In this document: piece after piece, positions 32,985-42,798 of the stretch | Layout: each line of letters begins with the position of its first letter | Position numbering within the stretch: position 1 is the first letter of the stretch | From: Collinsella aerofaciens | Lineage (GTDB): Bacteria > Actinomycetota > Coriobacteriia > Coriobacteriales > Coriobacteriaceae | Reading direction: 5' to 3' | DNA length: 64,000 nt | NCBI RefSeq assembly: GCF_015558785.1 | Contig: NZ_JADMOP010000007.1 | Coordinates: 1 to 64,000 of the forward strand | Program-made: the position numbers and the translations under genes | Notes under the pieces: model-generated | What the model was told of the DNA's origin: nothing | The model's database searches: none | What the model saw: the letters and a program-made list of their open reading frames with translations, nothing else

Positions 32985-35782
32985 AAAGCGTCGGCGCAGC
33001 GCTTGCAAATATGTGCATGGCCGTTGTACTCGCCGACGGTGGTGCGATAGTTCCAGCAACGGTCGCAGCACTCGCCCTCGGCAGCCTCGATGGCAACGGA
33101 AAGCTCCTCGCCCTGGGCAAGCTCAACATCGGAGACGATGTAGAACTCGGCCAGGTCGACGGCCTTGTCGCCGGTCAGCAGCGCGTACATCTCGGCGGGA
33201 ACGACCGCCTTGACGCGGACCTGCTGGCTCTTAGTGAAGGTGCCGGCGGAGCGGGCATCCTCAAGGGCCTTGGTCACGGCGCTACGGAGCTCGAGGGAAG
33301 CCTCGAGCACGCCCTCGAACTCATTGGCCTCGTCGACCGTGATAGGCGACTTGTACCAATCGAGCAGCGCGGCGTACTTCTGGTGATCGACGCAGCCAGC
33401 GGGCGCATATGCCATGGCCTCGTCGACGGTGTAGGACAGGATCGGCTGCAGGTCGCGCATGAGCATCGAGAAGAGCTCGGCCAGCACGGTCTGGGCGCTG
33501 CGGCGCTCGAGCGAGCCGGGCTTGTCGCAGTACAGACGGTCCTTCAGGGCGTCGAGGTACACGTTGGAGAGCTCGGTAACCACGAAGTCGTAGAGCGCGC
33601 GGTAGGCACGCGGGAACTCGTAGCTGGCGTAGGCGTCGTCGACCTCGGCCTGGACCTGGGTCAGACGAGCAACCATGAGCTTGTCGAGCGGCAGCAGGCC
33701 GGCAAAGGCGACGCCGTCGGTCTCGGGCTCAAACTGGCCTTCGAGCTCGGAGAGCAGGAAGCGCAGCGTGTTGCGGAAACGACGGTAGGCATCGGACGTA
33801 CGAGCGAGAATCTCGTGGTCGATGGAGACGTCGGAGCTGGTATCGACCGAGGCGACCCACAGGCGGATGATGTCAGCGCCCATCTCGTCGCAAACCTTGT
33901 TGGGGTCGATGACGTTGCCGAGCGACTTGGACATCTTGCGGCCCTGGCCATCGAGCGTGAAGCCCTGAGAGACGACCGCCTTGTACGGAGCATGGCCGTT
34001 GGCACCCACCGAGGTGAGCAGCGAGCTCTGGAACCAACCGCGGTGCTGGTCGGAGCCCTCGAGGTACACATCCGCCGGATACTCCAGCTCGGGACGGTAC
34101 TCGCAGACGGCCTTCCAGGAGACGCCGGAATCCCACCACACGTCGAGGATGTCCTTATCGGCCTTGAGGTGATGGCCGCCGCACTTGGGGCAGACGCAGG
34201 CCTCGCCCAGGTAGCTCTCGGGAGCGTCGGTGAACCAGGCGTCGGAGCCCTTCTCGTGGAAGAGCTTGATGACGGCGTCGAGCGTGGCGTCGTTCATGAC
34301 CTTCTCGCCGCAGTCGGCGCAGGTGTAGCTGGGGATAGGCACGCCCCAGTTGCGCTGACGGCTGATGCACCAGTCGGGACGCTGCTCGACCATGGCGCCG
34401 ATGCGGTTTGCCGCGTGGGCCGGATACCACTTGACGTTCTCACGGACCTCCTTGCCAGCCTGCTCGCGCAAACCGGTCTTGTCCATCGAGACGAACCACT
34501 GGTCGGTAGCACGGAAGAGCACCGGATGCTTGCAGCGCCAGCAGTGCGGATAGCTGTGCGTGATCTTCTTCTCGAGGACCAGGGTGCCGCGCTCGCGCAG
34601 GAACTCGATGATGTGCGGGTTGGCCTCATCGGTATCCATACCGCTGAAGGGGCCACCGGTGCCAAACTCCTCGCCGGTGTAGAACTTGCCGTCGTCATCG
34701 ACCGGCATGCAGATGTCGGTGATGCCCTCCTTGAGGCAGGCAAAGTAGTCGTCGACGCCGTGGCCGGGCGAGTTGTGGACGATACCGGTACCGTCATCGA
34801 CACCGACGTAATCGGCCAGCAGCGCCACGCCCTCAACGCCGTCAAAGATCGGCTGCTTGTAGTGGATGTGGTGGAAGGTCTCGGCGGGAACCACATAGGG
34901 CTTGTCGTCGACCATAACCGGGGTGTACTCCCAGCCAAACTCCTCGCAGCACTTGGGAGCCAGGTCCTCAAGCATGACCTCGGCACGGCCGTCGTGCTCA
35001 ACGGCGACGTAGGCGGCGCCGGGCTTGAGGGAAACTGCCTGGTCAGAGGGGATGGTCCACGGCGTGGTCGTCCAGATGATAAAGTCAACCGGGCCGTCGA
35101 AGTTCTCGAGGCCGGCGGGCTTGGAGGTCATCTCGAAGCGCACGAAAATGGACGGGCTCGTCTCGTCGGAGTACTCGATCTCGGCCTCGGCCAGCGCGGT
35201 GTGGCAGTGCTTGCACCAGTGAACCGGCTTGTGGCCGCGATAGATCATGCCCTTATCGAACATGGCCTTGAAGACCTCGATGTCGGCGGCGTCGTGCTGG
35301 TGATAGAGCGTCAGATACGGGTTGTCCCAGTCGCCGAGCACGCCCAGGCGACGGAAGCCGGCCTTCTGGAGCTCGATGTTCTCGACAGCGAACTTGTTGC
35401 AAAGCTCGCGGATCTTAGCCGTGGAGGTCTGGTTGAACTTCTCGGTGCCAAGCTTCTCCTCGACCTTATGCTCGATCGGCTGGCCATGACAGTCCCAACC
35501 GGGGACATAGGGAACCTCATAGCCCTGCATCATCCAGTAGCGGTTGATCATGTCCTTGGAGATCTTGTTCATGGCGTGGCCGATATGGATCGGGCCGTTG
35601 GCGTACGGAGGACCGTCGTGTAGCACGAACTTCTTGTGACCCTCGTTCTTCTTTAGAACTTGCTCGTAGACCTTGTTGTCCTGCCAGTCCTTGAGTCGCT
35701 TGGGCTCGGACTTGGAAAGACCGGCACGCATGGGAAAACCGGTCTTGGGCAGATTCATCGTCTGCTTGTACTCGTTTGCCAC
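32981..35782 (-). CDS. ileS: Isoleucine-tRNA ligase
   Basis: It charges tRNA-Ile. Class I motifs are GPIHIGHAMNK (HIGH) and GQGRKMSKSLGN (KMSKS). The CP1 editing domain has WTTTPWTIPSDQA, and a C-terminal zinc finger reads CCDRCWNYR with CKRC. The start is a GTG at 35782 (VANEYKQTMN), supported by GAAAGGGG just upstream; this gives 933 residues. Expression is under an isoleucine T-box leader at 35826-36135. Confidence 0.96.
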   Translation of the reverse strand: MANEYKQTMNLPKTGFPMRAGLSKSEPKRLKDWQDNKVYEQVLKKNEGHKKFVLHDGPPYANGPIHIGHAMNKISKDMINRYWMMQGYEVPYVPGWDCHGQPIEHKVEEKLGTEKFNQTSTAKIRELCNKFAVENIELQKAGFRRLGVLGDWDNPYLTLYHQHDAADIEVFKAMFDKGMIYRGHKPVHWCKHCHTALAEAEIEYSDETSPSIFVRFEMTSKPAGLENFDGPVDFIIWTTTPWTIPSDQAVSLKPGAAYVAVEHDGRAEVMLEDLAPKCCEEFGWEYTPVMVDDKPYVVPAETFHHIHYKQPIFDGVEGVALLADYVGVDDGTGIVHNSPGHGVDDYFACLKEGITDICMPVDDDGKFYTGEEFGTGGPFSGMDTDEANPHIIEFLRERGTLVLEKKITHSYPHCWRCKHPVLFRATDQWFVSMDKTGLREQAGKEVRENVKWYPAHAANRIGAMVEQRPDWCISRQRNWGVPIPSYTCADCGEKVMNDATLDAVIKLFHEKGSDAWFTDAPESYLGEACVCPKCGGHHLKADKDILDVWWDSGVSWKAVCEYRPELEYPADVYLEGSDQHRGWFQSSLLTSVGANGHAPYKAVVSQGFTLDGQGRKMSKSLGNVIDPNKVCDEMGADIIRLWVASVDTSSDVSIDHEILARTSDAYRRFRNTLRFLLSELEGQFEPETDGVAFAGLLPLDKLMVARLTQVQAEVDDAYASYEFPRAYRALYDFVVTELSNVYLDALKDRLYCDKPGSLERRSAQTVLAELFSMLMRDLQPILSYTVDEAMAYAPAGCVDHQKYAALLDWYKSPITVDEANEFEGVLEASLELRSAVTKALEDARSAGTFTKSQQVRVKAVVPAEMYALLTGDKAVDLAEFYIVSDVELAQGEELSVAIEAAEGECCDRCWNYRTTVGEYNGHAHICKRCADAL

Positions 35783-35825
35783 GGTACCCCTTTCATGTCG
35801 TGGGCGCGCACGCCCGATGGGCACC

Positions 35826-36135
35826 AAAAAAAGCGCCCGTCCCTGCAAGCTGGGACGAAGCGCCACAAAACGGGCTGCACGCCCGCAAAAGCTCTTCGCT
35901 TAACCACCCAGCTTAGATGCCCTCGCCCGCGTATTCGCGCGCTCGCATCCGTTACTCGGCTGGCCTGTATCGACGACCATCTCGGCGATGTCTACTAAGA
36001 CGAGCCTGCGCGGCACGTCCGTTGGGACCGCAGCTCCGGGGTGATTTTCATCGGTCGCATGCACGGGTTCTCAGCGCTCCCCGCTCTCTGTAGCATGCGG
36101 ACGGCCGACTACTCGTCCCCATCAACGCTTATGCG
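35826..36135 (-). promoter_or_regulatory. T-box riboswitch leader of ileS (isoleucine specifier)
   Basis: Reading the minus strand, Stem I has the AGTA bulge (36110-36113) in GGACGAGTAGTCGG, a distal loop with AGAGAGCGGGG, and a specifier ATC (36043-36045) in GAAAATCACC. The T-box core GGGTGGTTAAGCG (35897-35909) contains TGGT, complementary to the ACCA end of tRNA-Ile. A terminator with GCGCCCGTCCC on one arm and a seven-T run (35826-35864) follows. Uncharged tRNA-Ile would favour the antiterminator and read-through into ileS. A possible promoter (-10 TAGCAT) lies just upstream near 36140. Confidence 0.9.
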
Positions 36136-36269
36136 GAGTATGCTAGCACGTTCCGCGCCGGCGAAAAACCCTCAACACTGGTTTTATACGTTCGAAATTT
36201 CTCGCGGCTGTGGACCTTCTCTAGGAGCAAAATACCTGAAAGCACTTTATCGAAAGAAAGAAGGTTGCC

Positions 36270-37352
36270 ATGCGCACGATTGGAATGAGTGATTATACCG
36301 TTGGCGAGGATTGCTTTACCGAGCTGCCCGCCGCACTGGCCGAGTACGGAGCGACCAAGGTCGCTATCATTGGCGGCAAGCGAGCCCTGGCTGCGGCGCT
36401 GCCGGGAATCGAGGCGGCACTTGAAGGTACCGATGTCGAGGTCCTGGAGACGCGCGTCTATGGCACCAACAGTACGCGTGCCAATATCGCCAAGGTCGTG
36501 AACTCCCCTGCCTGCCAGGAAGCCGACGTGCTCATCGCATGCGGCGGCGGCAAGGCGCTCGACACCGTGAAGACCGCAGCCATCGAGCTCAAGAAGATCG
36601 TCTTCACCGTCCCGACGATCTGTTCTAACTGCTCCGCCGCGACCGCCATTGCCGTCGTCTACAACGACGATGGATCGCTCGAGGGCTATTCGTACCCCAA
36701 CCGACCGGCGCACATCTTCATCAATCCCAAGATCATCGCCGAGGCTCCGGCGGAGTACTTCTGGGCCGGCGTGGGCGACGCCCTGTCCAAGCAGCCCGAA
36801 GTCGAGTACGCCACGAGCGCCGGCGACCTGGAGCACACCGCCGGCCTTGGCCTGGCTCTTGCCCACACCTGTTCCGAGCCGCTGTTTACCTACGGTGTTC
36901 AGGGTCTTGAGGACGTTCGTCAGAATCTGTCGAGCGAGGCCGTCAAGCAGATCGCGCTCGACATCGTGGTCAACACGGGCTATGTCTCGAACCTGACCAA
37001 CCAGAACGATTACTACTACAACTCGAGCGTGGCGCACGCGTTCTACAACGCCACCTGCAGCATTCCGCGTGAGGGCACCTACCTGCACGGCGAAGTCGTA
37101 AGCCTGGGCGTGCTGGTGTTGTTCGCCTACACGGGCGACACCGAGAACCTTAAGCGCTATGCTGACTTCAACAAGCAGATGGGGCTGCCCGTAACGCTTG
37201 AGCAGGTCGGGCTTTCCGAGACCGATATCCCTGCCCTGTGCGAGCACGCGCACGCCACCAACGAGTGGAAGCAAGGCAACCCGGAGCCCTTCACCGACGA
37301 AAAATTCGCCGCCGCCATCAAGGCCGCCAACGCCTACGGCCACACGCTCTAG
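36270..37352 (+). CDS. Iron-containing alcohol dehydrogenase family protein (GldA-like)
   Basis: A 360-residue polyol dehydrogenase of the glycerol dehydrogenase group. The NAD-binding half has KVAIIGGKRAL and LIACGGGKALDTVK with FTVPTICSNCSAAT. Metal ligands are likely the aspartate in GVGDALSK and histidines in SSVAHAFYN and YLHGEVVSLG. AGAAGG precedes the start. It stands alone, divergent from ileS, with a terminator after it. Substrate (glycerol or another small polyol) is inferred from family only. Confidence 0.85.
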   Translation: MRTIGMSDYTVGEDCFTELPAALAEYGATKVAIIGGKRALAAALPGIEAALEGTDVEVLETRVYGTNSTRANIAKVVNSPACQEADVLIACGGGKALDTVKTAAIELKKIVFTVPTICSNCSAATAIAVVYNDDGSLEGYSYPNRPAHIFINPKIIAEAPAEYFWAGVGDALSKQPEVEYATSAGDLEHTAGLGLALAHTCSEPLFTYGVQGLEDVRQNLSSEAVKQIALDIVVNTGYVSNLTNQNDYYYNSSVAHAFYNATCSIPREGTYLHGEVVSLGVLVLFAYTGDTENLKRYADFNKQMGLPVTLEQVGLSETDIPALCEHAHATNEWKQGNPEPFTDEKFAAAIKAANAYGHTL

Positions 37353-37361
37353 ACCCAGGCC

Positions 37362-37402
37362 AAAACCACCACAAGGGAGCAGCACCTTTGTGGTGGTTTT
37401 TT
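37362..37402. terminator. Bidirectional terminator between gldA-like and DUF523 genes
   Basis: AAAACCACCACAA and TTGTGGTGGTTTT form perfect 13-base arms with a 13-base loop, flanked by T-runs on both strands. The minus-strand T-run overlaps the stop codon of the DUF523 gene. Confidence 0.92.
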
Positions 37403-37856
37403 ATTGCTCCAGCATGCTGGGGTCGAACTCGCTAGCCGGGATCACGCGATAACCGTGGCGGAGCAGTAAATCAACGAAGACGCCGTTGCCCGCCGTAAGG
37501 GTGCCGCTGAATGTTCCGTCGTAGATGCGACCCGCGCCGCACGAGGGACTACGGTCCTGCAGGATGCACGCGGCGATCTCTTCCGGCCCGCCCGCCTGCT
37601 CGCACATATCGAGCGCTCGTTGGGCACCCAGGCGAAATTCGCGATCGACCGATATGCCCTCGCAGGTACGAACCTCTCCGTTCACAATCTCGGACGGCTT
37701 GCGCGGCGTGGGCAGGCCCCCAAAGACCTCAGGGCACACCAAGAGGACCTCGGTCCCTGTACGCTCGCAGGCCTCGACCAACTCGCGATGGTAGTTGTCG
37801 AGCCCGTTATACTTGCAGCTCTCGCCCATCAAGCAGGCGCTCACCACGATCTTCAT
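37401..37856 (-). CDS. DUF523 family protein
   Basis: A 151-residue cysteine-containing protein of DUF523, function unknown. It opens MKIVVSACLMGESCKYNG and has LLVCPEVFGGLPTPRKPSEI and a late ILQDRSPSCGAGRIYDG, all characteristic of the family; the cysteines could bind a metal or Fe-S centre. The start at 37856 follows AGGG at six bases. It is downstream of ftsH behind a terminator, so it may depend on its own weak promoter or on read-through. Confidence 0.85.
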   Translation of the reverse strand: MKIVVSACLMGESCKYNGLDNYHRELVEACERTGTEVLLVCPEVFGGLPTPRKPSEIVNGEVRTCEGISVDREFRLGAQRALDMCEQAGGPEEIAACILQDRSPSCGAGRIYDGTFSGTLTAGNGVFVDLLLRHGYRVIPASEFDPSMLEQ

Positions 37857-37869
37857 TTCCATCCCTCTC

Positions 37870-37911
37870 AAGCAAAACGCCCCATTTGAGAAAGCTGCTC
37901 AAATGGGGCGT
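37870..37911 (-). terminator. Terminator after ftsH
   Basis: ACGCCCCATTTGAG and CTCAAATGGGGCGT form a perfect 14-base-pair stem with a seven-base loop, followed on the minus strand by TTTGCTT. Confidence 0.9.
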
Positions 37912-37937
37912 CGGCGTTTACTGGCTCGGCCGCGGCT

Positions 37938-39845
37938 TTACTGCTGCTTGGGCATCAGCGGATTCTCGCGCGTGAGGAGGTTCATGAACTCCTCGCCCGT
38001 GATGGTCTCCTTCTTATACAGATAACGAGCCAGCTCGTGGAGCTTAAACTTGTTCTCCTTCAGAATCTGCAAAGCGCGGTCGTGCGCATCCTCGATCAGC
38101 TTGGCGACAATCGCGTCCACGCGCTCGGCCGTACCGGGGGCGCAGGTGAGCGACGTGTCCTGATTGAGATACGCGTTCTGCACGGTACCGAGCGCCATCA
38201 TGCCAAACTCGTCGGACATACCAAAGCGCGTCACCATATTACGGGCGAGCTTGGTGGCCTGCTCGATGTCGTTGGCGGCGCCGGTCGTCATCTCTCCAAA
38301 GATGAGCTCCTCGGCTGCGCGGCCACCGCAATAGACAGCGAGCTTGTCCAAGACCTCCTGGCGCGTCGTCAGGAAGCGCTCGTCCTCCTCGACCTGCATG
38401 GTATAACCAAGAGCACCGCTCGTGCGCGGCACGATGGTGATCTTCGTGACCGGCGCAGAGCCCTTCTGGCGAGCGGCAACGATGGCATGGCCGATCTCGT
38501 GATAAGAAACGACCTGCTTCTCGTGGTCGGACAGCACCGTGGACTTACGCTGTTGGCCGGCAATGACGACCTCCACCGACTCCTCGAAGTCGTCCTGGGT
38601 TGCACGCTTGCGACCCTCGCGAACGGCGCGCAGGGCGCCCTCGTTGATGATATTGGCCAGGTCGGCGCCCGAGGCACCGGGCGTGGCGCGGGCAATCGCG
38701 GTCAGGTCGATCGGCGGCTCGGTCTTCACGCTCTTGGCATGCAGCTCGAGGATGTTCTTGCGGCCGGTCAGATCGGGCAGCTCGACGGGGATGCGGCGGT
38801 CAAAACGACCGGGGCGCAGTAGAGCGGGATCGAGACTGTCGGGGCGGTTGGTTGCGGCAAGGACAACGATACCCTTATGGTTATCGAAGCCATCCATCTC
38901 GGTCAGCAACTGATTGAGCGTCTGCTCGCGCTCGTCGTTGCCGCTAAAGCCGCCGCCATCGCGCTTCTTACCGATGGTATCGATCTCATCGATAAAGACG
39001 ATACACGGTGCCTTTTCCTTGGCCTGCTTAAAAAGGTCACGCACCTTGGCGGCGCCACGGCCGACGAACATCTCGACGAACTCAGAACCCGAAATGCTAA
39101 AGAACGGAACACCAGCCTCGCCGGCAACAGCCTTGGCAAGCAGGGTCTTACCGGTACCCGGAGGGCCAACAAGGAGAGCACCACGCGGCAGCTTGGCGCC
39201 GATCTCCTCGTAGCGCTGCGGCTTCTCCAGAAAGTCGACGACCTCCTTGAGAGACTCCTTGGCCTCTTCCTGACCGGCGACGTCCTTAAAGGTCACGCCC
39301 ACGTCCTTGGAGGCGATCACGCGCGCGCCGGACTTACCCAGTCCGCCGCCGCCAAAACCGCCGCCGCCAAAGTTCATCGACGGGCCGTCATCGCCCATAG
39401 CCTTCTTCATGCGGCGGTTGAGCCACCAACCGATGAGGAAGAAAATCGCCATGGGAAGAATGAGTGTGAGCAGGTAGTAGGTCATCAAACCCGAGTTTTT
39501 ATCGGGAACGACCGACTCCAGCGAAGCGCCAGACTCAAGCACGCGATCGGTAAAGCCCGCATCGTTCGGCACACCGGTCGTCTTATAGGCGATGTTCTCA
39601 TCCTCGCCCTTCTTGGTGTAATAAATCGAGTAATCGTCCGTGTTGTACTCGACCTTTTCGACGCTCTTCTTGTCGAGCGCTTTCACAAACGTCGAGTAAT
39701 CGGTCTCCGTAATCTGCTGCGTGTGACCGATGTTGGGGAACAGAACGGTCGAGAGCACGAGGTAGACGACGAAGGCGATGAGCACGTAGAGGATCATATT
39801 CCGTCTACGCTTGTTGTCATCCATCTCCATCTGCTTGAACTCCAT
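37938..39845 (-). CDS. ftsH: ATP-dependent zinc metalloprotease FtsH
   Basis: A membrane-anchored AAA+ protease that degrades misfolded and regulatory proteins. Two membrane helices (about residues 17-37 and 120-140) flank an extracytoplasmic domain. A glycine-rich linker follows, then Walker A GPPGTGKT, Walker B FIDEID, the second region of homology with RPGRFDRR, and the zinc site HEIGH with the third ligand in [12 protein letters not shown]. The 635 residues are typical. Three closely spaced ATG codons (39845, 39830, 39824) cannot be separated by ribosome-binding sites. Confidence 0.95.
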   Translation of the reverse strand: MEFKQMEMDDNKRRRNMILYVLIAFVVYLVLSTVLFPNIGHTQQITETDYSTFVKALDKKSVEKVEYNTDDYSIYYTKKGEDENIAYKTTGVPNDAGFTDRVLESGASLESVVPDKNSGLMTYYLLTLILPMAIFFLIGWWLNRRMKKAMGDDGPSMNFGGGGFGGGGLGKSGARVIASKDVGVTFKDVAGQEEAKESLKEVVDFLEKPQRYEEIGAKLPRGALLVGPPGTGKTLLAKAVAGEAGVPFFSISGSEFVEMFVGRGAAKVRDLFKQAKEKAPCIVFIDEIDTIGKKRDGGGFSGNDEREQTLNQLLTEMDGFDNHKGIVVLAATNRPDSLDPALLRPGRFDRRIPVELPDLTGRKNILELHAKSVKTEPPIDLTAIARATPGASGADLANIINEGALRAVREGRKRATQDDFEESVEVVIAGQQRKSTVLSDHEKQVVSYHEIGHAIVAARQKGSAPVTKITIVPRTSGALGYTMQVEEDERFLTTRQEVLDKLAVYCGGRAAEELIFGEMTTGAANDIEQATKLARNMVTRFGMSDEFGMMALGTVQNAYLNQDTSLTCAPGTAERVDAIVAKLIEDAHDRALQILKENKFKLHELARYLYKKETITGEEFMNLLTRENPLMPKQQ

Positions 39846-39922
39846 CTACTGGGGTTGATAATAGTTTCTAGAATACCCAACCCGAGCGACGATAAACCGA
39901 CGCCGGGCACGAAAGGACAGAG

Positions 39923-40170
39923 ATGGCATCACTGTAAGTCGGCAAGGTTCAAATCTATACGGGAGACGGCAAGGGCAAGACGAAGGCTGCTTTGGGGCGC
40001 GAGAGGATGTCGAGGAACTGATTGCGATAAAGCCCGCCACCACGGAGCTCGTGCTAACCGGCCGCGGGCTGCTGCCGTTGGCCGACCTCGCGGACTTAGT
40101 CACCGAAATACGTCCCATCAAACACTACTTCGACGAAGGCCTCCTAGCCCGCCAAGGCATCGAATACTAA
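39923..40170 (+). pseudogene. cobO: Remnant of cob(I)yrinic acid a,c-diamide adenosyltransferase (cobO/btuR)
   Basis: The plus strand reads ATG after AAAGGA, then an in-frame TAA at codon 5. Beyond it comes the N-terminal corrinoid adenosyltransferase P-loop VQIYTGDGKGKTKAALG. A deletion of roughly 100 codons and a frame change follow, after which the C-terminal end is still legible in another frame: TELVLTGRG, ADLVTEIRPIKHYF and ARQGIEY before a stop at 40168-40170. Thus both ends of the gene survive while the centre is lost. It cannot encode an enzyme. Confidence 0.85.
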
Positions 40171-40207
40171 TTGATTCGTTTTCCGCCAACACCTACAGCT
40201 CATAAGG

Positions 40208-40277
40208 AAGTTGCGGTGGAATAGTACTTGTTTGACGGTCCGCAAGGGCTTTTCAGGAACTATTTCACCGCAACTTA
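40208..40277. repeat. Second copy of the AAGTTGCGGTGAAATAG palindrome family
   Basis: Arms 40208-40230 and 40255-40277 are inverted copies with three mismatches. The right arm holds CTATTTCACCGCAACTT, identical to the outer part of the palindrome at 6460-6532, while the loops differ. It lies between the cobO pseudogene and the MATE transporter gene. Confidence 0.82.
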
Positions 40278-40299
40278 TCAGGGGTATCTGACGGATGAG

Positions 40300-41649
40300 C
40301 TAGGCGGTGGCGCGACCTAGCCAGTTGCCGCTGTGGTGGTAGATGGTGAACATGGTTGCGGTGATGAGCCAGGTTACGGGGTAAACCAGCAGTAGATGCT
40401 CGAGCGACGGATCGAAGGGCATGATCGCAAACACCCAGATCACCCTCAAGACAACGGTGCCAAAGATGGTGAGCATCATAGGCTGCAAACTCACGCCGGC
40501 GCCGCGGATGGAACCCGAGGCGTTCTCGATAATCGAGAAAATCGCATAGAACGGCGCAATGAAATGGAGGATAGTCGTGGTGTACGCCGAAATCGAAGCA
40601 TCGTCGACAAACAAACGCGACAGCGGGCCCGAGAACACCAGCAGCACGGCAGACAGGCCACCAATGAGCATAAACGACAGCACGAGCGACGTATGGTAGC
40701 CCTTGCGCATGCGCTCGTAGTTGCGCGCGCCAAAGTTCTGCGCCGAGAACGTAGTGATCGATACGCCGAGCGCCTCGGTCACCATCCAGATAATGCCATC
40801 CAGGCGCCCAGATAGACCCCAAGCAGTCGTGACATCGGCGCCAAACGAATTAACCGACACCTGGATCAGCACGTTCGAGATCGAATAGGCAGCCGATTGA
40901 AAACCGAGTGGCAGACCACACGAGATCATACTCTTGCAAATACCGCGATCGATACCGAGCTTAGACAGCGAAAGACGCCATGCACCCGGAGCGCGCATCA
41001 TGCGCAACACGATCATCGTTGCATTGGAGCAAATGGTCAGCGCCACCGCGATGCCGCAGCCCAGCGCCTCCATATGCAACACAGCGACAAAAATGATATC
41101 CAGCACCACGTTAACCAGGCAGCCAGAGGCAATGATCACGGCGGGGCCGCGCGTGTCGCCCACGGCACGCAGCAGTGCGGTTCCCATATTAAGCAGCAGT
41201 GCCGCAACCATCGCGGCAAAATAACAGCGAGCATAGGCCACGCCCTCGGCCAATAGTTCATGCGGCGTGTTCATAAGCACCAGCATGGGCTCAACGAACA
41301 CTATGCCAAGAATCGAGAAAGCGATACCGCCCACCAGCGCGAGCGTCATGGCTGTATGGACCGAACGACTCAGTCGCTCATCATCGTGCTGGCCAAAATA
41401 CTGACCGGTAATGACCGCGCAGCCGGCGCCGACGCCAACGCAAAAGCCAATGCAGAGCTCGGTGAGCACCATCGTGGCTTGAATGCCACCCAGCGCGAGC
41501 TTGCCGCCAAACTGACCGACGATATACGTACCGATAAGCGTGTAGGCCTGCTGAAAAAACGAACTAAAAAAGATGGGAACGCACAGCGACAGCAGCTGTT
41601 GCCAAATGACACCCTGCGTTACATCGATAGCCGTAGATTTCTTAGCCAC
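40300..41649 (-). CDS. MATE family efflux transporter
   Basis: A 12-helix multidrug and toxin extrusion protein of 449 residues that would export cationic compounds using a Na+ or H+ gradient. Two homologous halves are visible, starting LLSLCVPIFFSSFFQQAYTL and MISCGLPLGFQSAAYS. The signature ALLRAVGDTRGPA in the first half corresponds to ASGSIRGAGVSLQPM in the second. The start is a GTG at 41649 (VAKKSTAIDV), preceded by GGGGAGGG. Its substrate is unknown. Confidence 0.9.
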   Translation of the reverse strand: MAKKSTAIDVTQGVIWQQLLSLCVPIFFSSFFQQAYTLIGTYIVGQFGGKLALGGIQATMVLTELCIGFCVGVGAGCAVITGQYFGQHDDERLSRSVHTAMTLALVGGIAFSILGIVFVEPMLVLMNTPHELLAEGVAYARCYFAAMVAALLLNMGTALLRAVGDTRGPAVIIASGCLVNVVLDIIFVAVLHMEALGCGIAVALTICSNATMIVLRMMRAPGAWRLSLSKLGIDRGICKSMISCGLPLGFQSAAYSISNVLIQVSVNSFGADVTTAWGLSGRLDGIIWMVTEALGVSITTFSAQNFGARNYERMRKGYHTSLVLSFMLIGGLSAVLLVFSGPLSRLFVDDASISAYTTTILHFIAPFYAIFSIIENASGSIRGAGVSLQPMMLTIFGTVVLRVIWVFAIMPFDPSLEHLLLVYPVTWLITATMFTIYHHSGNWLGRATA

Positions 41650-41774
41650 ACGCCCTCCCCGCCAACGTATGTTAAACAACAAAACGGCAATTTAAGACCA
41701 AAGCAAATACCAGCTTAGCACCGACCGGCGTCGACCGAAACACCCCGAATCAGAGCCCAGTGCAAAATATCTGC

Positions 41775-42689
41775 CTAGTGATACAAACCCGGCTGGTAGT
41801 GATACTCATTGCTCACGTGCGGGCACAGCTGCCAAAAGGCGACGGCGCTCGCCGCGGCCACGTTGAGCGAATCGACCCCGTGCGCCATCGGAATGCGCAC
41901 CGCGTGGTCACAGCCGGCAATGGTCTTGGCGCCCAAGCCGGCACCCTCGGTGCCCATAAAAATCGCCAAGCGATCAATCTTCCGCAGTACAGGATCATCA
42001 AGCGAAACAGAGTCGTCCGTCAACGCCATAGCGGCACACGAAAAACCGGCATCGTGCAACGCGCTCAGACCATCATGCGGCCACACACGAGCCTCGCTGC
42101 CAATGCGCGTCCACGGCACCTGAAACACGGTGCCCATGCTCACGCGGGCCGAGCGACGATACAGTGGATCGCAGCACGTCGGGCTGACCAAAATACCGTC
42201 AACGTTCAATGCGGCAGCCGAGCGGAAAATCGCGCCAACATTGGTGTGATCGACAATACCCTCAAGCACGCACACGCGCACCGGACGACCCCCCGCCGCC
42301 TCGACAACGCCGCCCAAGAACTCATCAACCGGAATCTGACGCGGGCGACGGAACGCCGCCAGCGCGCCGCGCGTCACGTTAAAGCCCGTCAACTGCTCCA
42401 TGAGCTCCATGGAGGCCACGAACACGGGAACCGGACCCGCTCCCTCGCGCACGACAAGCTGGTCAAACAGCGGCATCATCTGGTCGAGCCAGCGCTCGCC
42501 CAGAAGAAAGCTCACCGGCTCATATCCGGCGCGAACCGCACGCTCGATGACCTTGGCACTCTCAGCGATAAAAATGCCCTTCTGCGGCTCCAGCACGCAG
42601 CGAAGCTCACGCTCGGTCAGTCGCACGTAGGCATCGAGCCGCTCGTCCTCGAGCGAATCAATTCGCAGAACCTCAACGGCATCAGTCAT
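41775..42689 (-). CDS. TrmH/SpoU family RNA 2'-O-methyltransferase
   Basis: A SPOUT-class enzyme that methylates ribose in tRNA or rRNA. The three motifs are DHTNVGAIFRSAAA, LAIFMGTEGAGL and IPMAHGVDSLNVAAASAV, in the C-terminal half. The N-terminal part with RLTERELR and GIFIAESAKVIERA resembles the substrate-binding domain of RlmB/TsnR types. The start at 42689 (MTDAVEVL) is preferred as family-like; an upstream ATG at 42722 is possible. The exact nucleotide target is not predictable. Confidence 0.88.
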   Translation of the reverse strand: MTDAVEVLRIDSLEDERLDAYVRLTERELRCVLEPQKGIFIAESAKVIERAVRAGYEPVSFLLGERWLDQMMPLFDQLVVREGAGPVPVFVASMELMEQLTGFNVTRGALAAFRRPRQIPVDEFLGGVVEAAGGRPVRVCVLEGIVDHTNVGAIFRSAAALNVDGILVSPTCCDPLYRRSARVSMGTVFQVPWTRIGSEARVWPHDGLSALHDAGFSCAAMALTDDSVSLDDPVLRKIDRLAIFMGTEGAGLGAKTIAGCDHAVRIPMAHGVDSLNVAAASAVAFWQLCPHVSNEYHYQPGLYH

Positions 42690-42798
42690 AGCAGCCAGCC
42701 CGCACCCTTCTTTACAGCACATCTATACCAAACGAGGCGACGCTAAGCGCCGCCCCATGCATTCAATCAACCCGATGATACCGTTCACGCCAGACGAT

